Below are positions 58,000 through 64,000 of a stretch of 64,000 nucleotides of DNA, piece by piece (position 1 is the first letter of the stretch; each line of letters opens with the position of its first letter). Below the pieces are notes generated by a model that saw only the letters and a list, made by a program, of their open reading frames with translations, was not told where the DNA came from and searched no databases. Source of the DNA: Gnetum montanum (lineage: Eukaryota; Streptophyta; Gnetopsida; Gnetales; Gnetaceae); NCBI GenBank assembly GCA_015680685.1, contig MNCI01005898.1, forward strand, positions 288,523 to 352,522. Direction: 5' to 3'. A program made the translations under genes and the position numbers.

Positions 58000-58774
58000 G
58001 TAATGTAATGTAACCATCACTATCCTCTAATAAATTTAGCATCAATATTACTTGCTAACAATGCTAAGTTTGAAGAAATCACAGGTGGATCCTTCATATA
58101 CTAGAATCTTGTCTCTCTTGCCCTTGCAAATTCCGTTAATGAGACATACATGGATTCTCAATAAGTAGTAAGATGTCAACATCAAATATCATTTGACTCG
58201 TTGAATGGCCAAATCTCATCCTTCGCTTCATCATAGTTAACCTCTTATATATATAATGATGAATTACATATGATGCAACAAGAAAGAATGAGAGGATAAA
58301 CTTGAATGGGCAAGGAGGATAAAGGAAAATGAAAAACTACAAAGTCCTTACCAACAATTCAATTAGCTTATTAGAGCATGAGAACATTCATCATGCTCCA
58401 CAAGGAATCTAGATGAGGAGCTTCCATTGATTTCACAATCCAAGCTCTCTCAAAGTTACAAAACAACAAATTTGAAAAAGAAAAGAAAAATGAAAGATTT
58501 ATTCTTGCTCAAATGGAAAATTTACATATGAAAGGAAGCACAATTCCCAAGGGTAGACAATAGATTCAATCAAAGTCTTACATAATCAAAGAAAACTAAC
58601 ACTCACATGGATGATGATCAAGGCACCTTGCCAAGACTTTACCTCTCTCAACTCATCTCTCTCTCCTTAGACTCTCTCTCTTTATCAAATTGAAGGCCCA
58701 AGAGGTATCTTTATATCTTTCCCCCCTTGTCTCTTCATCTTTCCTCTACTTTACCATTCAATTTTATGTCTGTT

Positions 58775-58965
58775 AAAAATTGTGCAAGATGTCTAATAAA
58801 AATAATAGATGTCTTTCCCAAGTGCAGAGATATCAAAGTAGAATAGATGTCTAATAAAATCATGTTAGATGTCTTAGCTTAGACTTCTTGAGAGTGTGTA
58901 GATGTCTAATATGTAGCTTAGACATCTAACTATCAATGTAGACGTCTAACCTACCAAGGTCAAAG
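58775..58965. repeat. AGATGTCT / AGACATCT word cluster
   Basis: The octamer AGATGTCT or its inverse recurs about eight times in 190 bp with irregular spacing. A second cluster lies at 62930-63125 inside the probable LTR at the right edge, so this may be a relic of the same LTR family. Confidence 0.35.
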
Positions 58966-61503
58966 TTAAAGATGCTTATTTTAAGGCCTACAACCTCTGA
59001 ACACCTCCAAACAAGTTCCCATAGCCCCTAAAACATCCTAAACTCATCAAAATAGTTCCAAAATATTCCCAAACATGTTAAAATACCTTGAGATCATCAT
59101 CAACAAAACAACATTAAAATACAAACACAACAACATACAAATGTCTATGCATGAACATATTGAGGATTAGACATGGGTTGGGTGATGTCCTCATCAGATC
59201 TTCTACTAGTTCTCTTCATCACTACTTACACAACTAATAAGGATAAATCTTCAAGTCCTTCTTCAAAGATGCAAGCTAGCACCACCACTTCTAGTATCAT
59301 TTAGTTCTAATTGTTTCTTTGTTCTAATCATTGATAAAGCTAGATTGTGTAATGTGTTGGAAATTCAACTAAAAACCTTAGAATCTAGTTTGATTTTCTT
59401 CCCTTCCTATACATATCTAAGGTAGATTCCTCAATTTGATGTTACTAGAAACCTCTCTTCAATCTCTCTAGTTGGCTAAATAATAAAATTTACACATTAT
59501 GCCTTGGATGTATAATAAACATGAAAATGTCCCATTGTGTTGAAATAAATCTTTGATCCTTGGATCACAATTTGATTGATAATAGCATTTGACTTTATCA
59601 AAACTCTCTTTGAGATTGAATTTTATGCCTTGAAAATTACTAGAACTAGGGTAGTACAATAATTGATAGTCATAGACTGACACTTATTTGATCTTCTCAA
59701 GTAACCCAATGTGTTGATCTTAGACTTATCATCCTATCTAGCTAACAAAATTACCAATTTCCCAAGGAAAAGATATAAATCATCTTCTTAGTAATTGTAA
59801 GCAACACAAAATATTTTTAGGCTAAGATGGTAATGCTACAAATTTGTGTAGGCCAAGAATGCAAAAAATATTCATTGCTCATATCTCCATCTCCTTAACT
59901 TTTACTTTTTCATCTTTTTATTTTCTATTTTTAATTAATTTTTGAATATTTTTAATTTTAATTTCTTTCATTTTTCCTTTTATTTTTTCTCTTTTTTTAT
60001 TTTGCTAAAAGGAGAGTATTATAAATTCTTTAGAAATCATTTCCTTAGAGATGATTAGAGTGCTAGGTTACCATATATAATCCTGAACATGTAGCTGATG
60101 AAATAGGTAATTTGCCCATGAGCTCAATGTAGCTAGCATAGATTCATGAAATCATGAATCTCCTTTCACTTGTATAGTTAGGTAAACCAAGCATAAACAA
60201 TACAATTCATTTTCATTCATCAAGAGCCATAACAAGGCTCATAGGAGTCCTTAACAACCTACGCATTCCAAAACTAGAATCAAGAACTCATATAGATTTT
60301 CAAAGCTTACATCTTTAAGTATATGTCCATCAGGTCCTCTCATGATTCTAGTAGTCATAGCTTTCTTACATTTGATGAATGAAGATATGCCTTGTTCACT
60401 AGTGATGGTAGAACTAAAGAAGGTAGATGAATTTGTGTTGTGTATGCATCCCATAAACCAATGTTTCATATTATTCTTGTTTGGCATTCTCACATCATCA
60501 TCTCATCTATAAGCTTATCCATCCATGATTTATGTTTCATGGTGAGTAGTCATAACTCATATTAAATGAATTTCTATGAACAAAAAAACATATAAAATCA
60601 TACTTAAAAGAAATATAAATATGAAAATTTATTAATCATTAGAAGAAAACATACCCAAAAATAATAAACCAAAGTTGATAGTCCTTTACACTCAAAAAAT
60701 GAAAATAAAATAACATCAAATAAAAAGAATAAATAGATTAAAAATGATATATCCTTAGTTTTAAAAAATGCACTTAAAAATACACATAATAGCTAGAATT
60801 AAGGTACATAAATAAATAAATCATACTCTATCACTAAAGCCATTATGTGGAGACCTCTTCTCCCATGATTAAGTTTAAGATTGGTACTTGGAAATTTTAT
60901 TTTTGAACAATATTAAAAAATTGGTAAGAACATGATTGTGATTCTTTTTACCATCCTAAATGTTGGTCTTAATGGTTGAATTTTAAAGATGAAGTTTTCT
61001 TTCTCTCACTTATGAAAGTTTTACCATTTTTTTTCCTTAGAATATGAGTAGAAACTTCATTTACTTTATCTCTATAAATGTGTCATCTTTGGTCTTGTCT
61101 CTAGGAAGATGATGAAAAATAAGGAAATGACAAGAATTAGCCTTAATAGTTATATTATTCTTTCTCTTATGAAAATACATTCATCTGTGATGTGATGAAT
61201 TTCTTATCATATGAGGAGCATCACTATTAGGGTACTATCCAATAGTGTATGATGATAGAAAATGAATGTAGTACATGACATTAATGAGTTGGACATGTTC
61301 CTATCATGTCTGATTTGTAATTCTCCCTATAATAGTATAAAGAGCCATGATGGATATTGTTGGACTTGTAGTTATTGAAATATTTGTGATGGATATGCTT
61401 CATATTGATGGAACACTACATGAGGTATCTAATACATAGCTTATGAAGTTCCTTGGTAGGTAGAAGGATGACATGATGAAGCTTAAGGAATTGTAGAGGG
61501 TTG

Positions 61504-61512
<9 letters not shown>

Positions 61513-61565
<53 letters not shown>
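61513..61565. repeat. (CT)n microsatellite
   Basis: Uninterrupted CT dinucleotides for about 53 bp. Confidence 0.97.
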
Positions 61566-61568
<3 letters not shown>

Positions 61569-62124
61569 TTCACTGGTCTTTCTTGATGGTTTCACTGTCT
61601 TCATAGCTATTTTAAAAACTTTGTTTTCTAAATTTTTAAGTCTTGAAGCTATATTTCAATTTAATACATTCCAAACCTTATCAACAACATTTGAAATTTT
61701 TTCTAAAGTATTCTCAATTCTTATGCTTTCTTGTACAAGGACTTCAATAGCATCAGAAGATTGAGTGTTACATTCACAATCTTTGTATCCTTATGATATT
61801 AGTGATTTGTGTTGACTTTCCCAATATTAGCATGCTTATGTCATTTACCTTCTAATCTAGTGACACCATCCAAAAAAGCTATAATTTAAGATACTAATAT
61901 TTAGTTAAGATTCCCCTTAATATACAAAACTAACTAAAGACTTATTATTGTAAGTACGAGACTTAATCGTAAATCAACTTGACGACTCACCTAAGCTCAT
62001 CCTATGATGACTCATAACATAACATCTCTGTACTATTTGGAAGTTAAATCATCATAAGCTCATTAAAATATAAGAATGATTAGGATAAAAAGGAGGCATT
62101 GAAACCTTGAAGTAATTGTAATAT

Positions 62125-62260
62125 AAGTACACCCCAAGAAATATAATAAAATTAAAACTTTATAACTTAGCATTGCTCTCTAGAATCAAACCCCCATAAC
62201 TTGGAACTTTTAAATCAAAAGTCTTATTGCTAGCCTAACATCTCATTATTAAACTATGAG
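62125..62260. repeat. Dispersed repeat, copy 2 (partner at 2540-2700)
   Basis: Shares a colinear series of words with 2540-2700 as described there; same strand. Confidence 0.4.
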
Positions 62261-62899
62261 AAGACTCACTTCCAAGATAATGATAAATCATGTCAATTAT
62301 GCCATATGCCACATAGTGCCCTAACATTATTGTCAATTAAAGATACTTGTTATACAACGTCATATAGTTAGTACATATAAATATCTAAAATAAAGTTAAA
62401 TAAAAATATTAAAAATCCTAAAATAAGCTAAACTAATAAAATATTTTAAAAATAATAAAATATTATTGATTAAATGGATAAAAAAGATACAAGATATAAG
62501 TTAGAATTACAACAATAATTTATCAAATATGCTTAGTTAAGAGATGTTATACTTTATTTTTATAGGCTTTAGGCTTCCTAGAGGTAGGTTCTTTTAATCA
62601 TGGTGGTGAATTCTCTCAAAGGTTTATTAATTTAAAGGATTTATAGTAGATTTTTTACAACAAAATATTTTTTAAAGGAAAATGATCTAAAAATGGAAAA
62701 TACTAATGTCTCTCAAACTGTAGAGACTATGAAGAATTCTAAAGTTTTTTATTCTATTTTACTAGTGTAGGAATGCTTACAATTTCCTTGTTCTCTTAAC
62801 TACATGTGTCTTTTTAGGTTTCAGGCTTCATAGAGATATCTTAGAGGCAATCAAGTCATCTTGTTTTATATCTAAGCTCTCAGAAGTATCTTTGAGGAT

Positions 62900-63750
62900 A
62901 GAAGACACCTTAGCTAAGCATTAAGAGCTTGTAATGGATGTCCTAGGATTAAGAAAGATGTCTGGGAAATTTTGCAAAATTCTCAAATGAGATCTCTTAG
63001 AAGTGGCTAAGATGTCTCACATGTTTCTAATATGTCCCAATTGAGACATTTGCAATGTGGCTAAGACATCTCAGCAATTTTGGAGACATCTCCAACCATG
63101 ACGAGATGTCCCACCAAAATTACCAGTTTAATAGCAAGACATTCCAGAAAGGCTAGAGATGACCCAAATGGAAAGGAAAACTTCCAAAATTATGGTTCCA
63201 AGTTTGGAAGATTTTGAGACAAGGTGGAGAAAGATGAAAATAGTGAAGGATCTTTCATTTGAGCTAGAGAAAGATTTCTAGGTCTTTGTCTCACTTAGTT
63301 AATAAATATGGATTGTGTTTCATGCTTGTAATAAAAGGAGAGATCATGAAAGATCTTGGTGAGAGCTCTTTAATTGATAAGAGCTTAGAAAGGGTGTAAT
63401 AGAGAATATTTAGTGAGTTCATAGGTAGTTGCCACTCCAAGGTCAATTGTATGGTATAATAGCTTATGTGTTCTTATTCTTGCTTATGTGTTGAAATCTC
63501 AGTCCCAAGTTATGAAAGAGTCTCTCTTGGTTATGTCTTCCATCATTGTGTGGTTGTACAAGATCATGCTCTACAACATCAATTTATATTAGATGTTTTT
63601 TGGATTATGAAACTCTATTGTAATCTTCTCTTTCTAATAATTAAAGATAGCTAGTATTCTTGTTTGCTTGCATATTATTTGTCTTTTCATAATATTTGGA
63701 TTTAGTGTTTGGAAAGTGATTTTAATATTGAAGTGAACCTACTCTAGCTA
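62900..63750 (+). repeat. Probable 5' LTR of another LTR retrotransposon
   Basis: Sequence directly upstream of a primer binding site, ending near CTCTAGCTA. It carries an AGATGTCT word cluster (62930-63125) like a U3 region. The left boundary cannot be fixed because its partner LTR is outside the window. Confidence 0.45.
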
Positions 63751-63755
63751 AAAAT

Positions 63756-63767
63756 TGGTATTAGAGC
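63756..63767 (+). other. Primer binding site, initiator tRNA-Met type
   Basis: TGGTATTAGAGC differs at one base from the common plant TGGTATCAGAGC. It is followed 50 bp later by a gag-like start, as in Ty1/copia and many Ty3/gypsy elements. Confidence 0.75.
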
Positions 63768-63817
63768 TTAGTGTCAATTGTTGTTTGAAACTTGGTTGTT
63801 GATCTTATCAGTTTCAA

Positions 63818-64000
63818 ATGGCACCTAAGAAGAAACAAGTGTAAGCCTTGCATAAATACATGGAGAGCATGAAGTCTACCTTTCAATTGATGGTTACTTG
63901 ATTGGATAAGATCAATGTAAAGGTATATAGGAATGATAGTCCCAACCATATTCAAACCTACAGAGATGATGAGCATTCATGTTTAATTGAAGAAGTTTCA
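63818..64000 (+). pseudogene. gag: gag N-terminus of the right-edge element, running off the window
   Basis: ATG at 63818 reads MAPKKKQV and then a TAA that looks like a mutated CAA. The same frame continues as KYMESMKSTFQLMVT, a TGA, then LDKINVKVYRNDSPNHIQ and on to the window edge. A basic start followed by a helical segment, about 50 bp after a primer site, fits a gag N-terminus. No domain that names the lineage is visible. Two stops in 60 codons mark it as decayed. Confidence 0.5.

Larger units (their letters stand above)
58005..62900. other. AT-rich intergenic DNA, no supported gene
   Basis: No coding motif or RNA gene recognised. It includes an AGATGTCT word cluster at 58775-58965, poly(T/A) tracts around 59900-60000, the (CT)n run at 61513-61565, and the dispersed repeat at 62125-62260. 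Short minus-strand open frames at 59468-59683 and 60251-60493 match no family I know and are probably chance. Confidence 0.55.

Noticed and set aside
61416-61764. Open frames of Ser-Leu or Arg-Glu dipeptide repeats around 61.5 kb
   Set aside because: They are translations of the CT microsatellite in alternating frames, with no flanking coding signal.

Overview
The window is repeat-rich plant nuclear DNA. It has no intact host gene that I can support. Nearly everything between 5 and 58 kb is nested LTR retrotransposons of the Ty3/gypsy superfamily. Separate Ty3-type and archaeal-type RNase H modules precede integrase, which places them in the Tat/Ogre-like lineage. The flanks (1-5.0 kb and 58-63.7 kb) are visibly more AT-rich intergenic DNA. 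The density and nesting suggest a land plant with a very large genome, such as a gymnosperm or fern, but I cannot name the species.

Layout. An outer LTR pair (element G, 5038-5856 and 57196-57999, candidate 5-bp TSD GTAAT) brackets everything else. Inside it are three minus-strand giants of one family. E1 runs from 5879 to about 40381. E2 (12495-30249) is inserted in E1 with a perfect GCTAG duplication. E3 (about 40382-56664) is truncated and fused to the broken 5' LTR of E1. A fourth, mostly deleted member, F (45865-48899), sits inside E3 with a near-perfect TSD (GCAAA/GCAAG). The 5' end of an unrelated LTR element, with a tRNA-Met-type primer site and gag start, runs off the right edge.

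The unusual system. In E1, E2 and E3 the sense strand has two separated modules: gag-protease, and RT-RNaseH-aRNaseH-integrase with its own ATG. Between them is a 4-5 kb gene on the opposite (+) strand. It can be modelled with eight exons whose GT/AG borders, phases and order match across the three copies. Exons 2-3 resemble a plant NIF/FCP1-like HAD phosphatase that has lost key catalytic aspartates in all copies. Exons 4-8 encode an unrecognised protein with a coiled-coil stretch and an acidic C-terminal tail. The antisense gene and the RT ORF start head-to-head, about 500-730 bp apart. Minisatellites built of short hairpins, with compensating arm changes, lie at the module boundaries: after integrase, between RT and the antisense gene, and between the antisense gene and protease.

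All copies carry in-frame stops or frameshifts, so none is presented as functional today. Two single-N positions (23148, 44470) are each followed by a repeat of the preceding sequence and look like unmerged contig joins.
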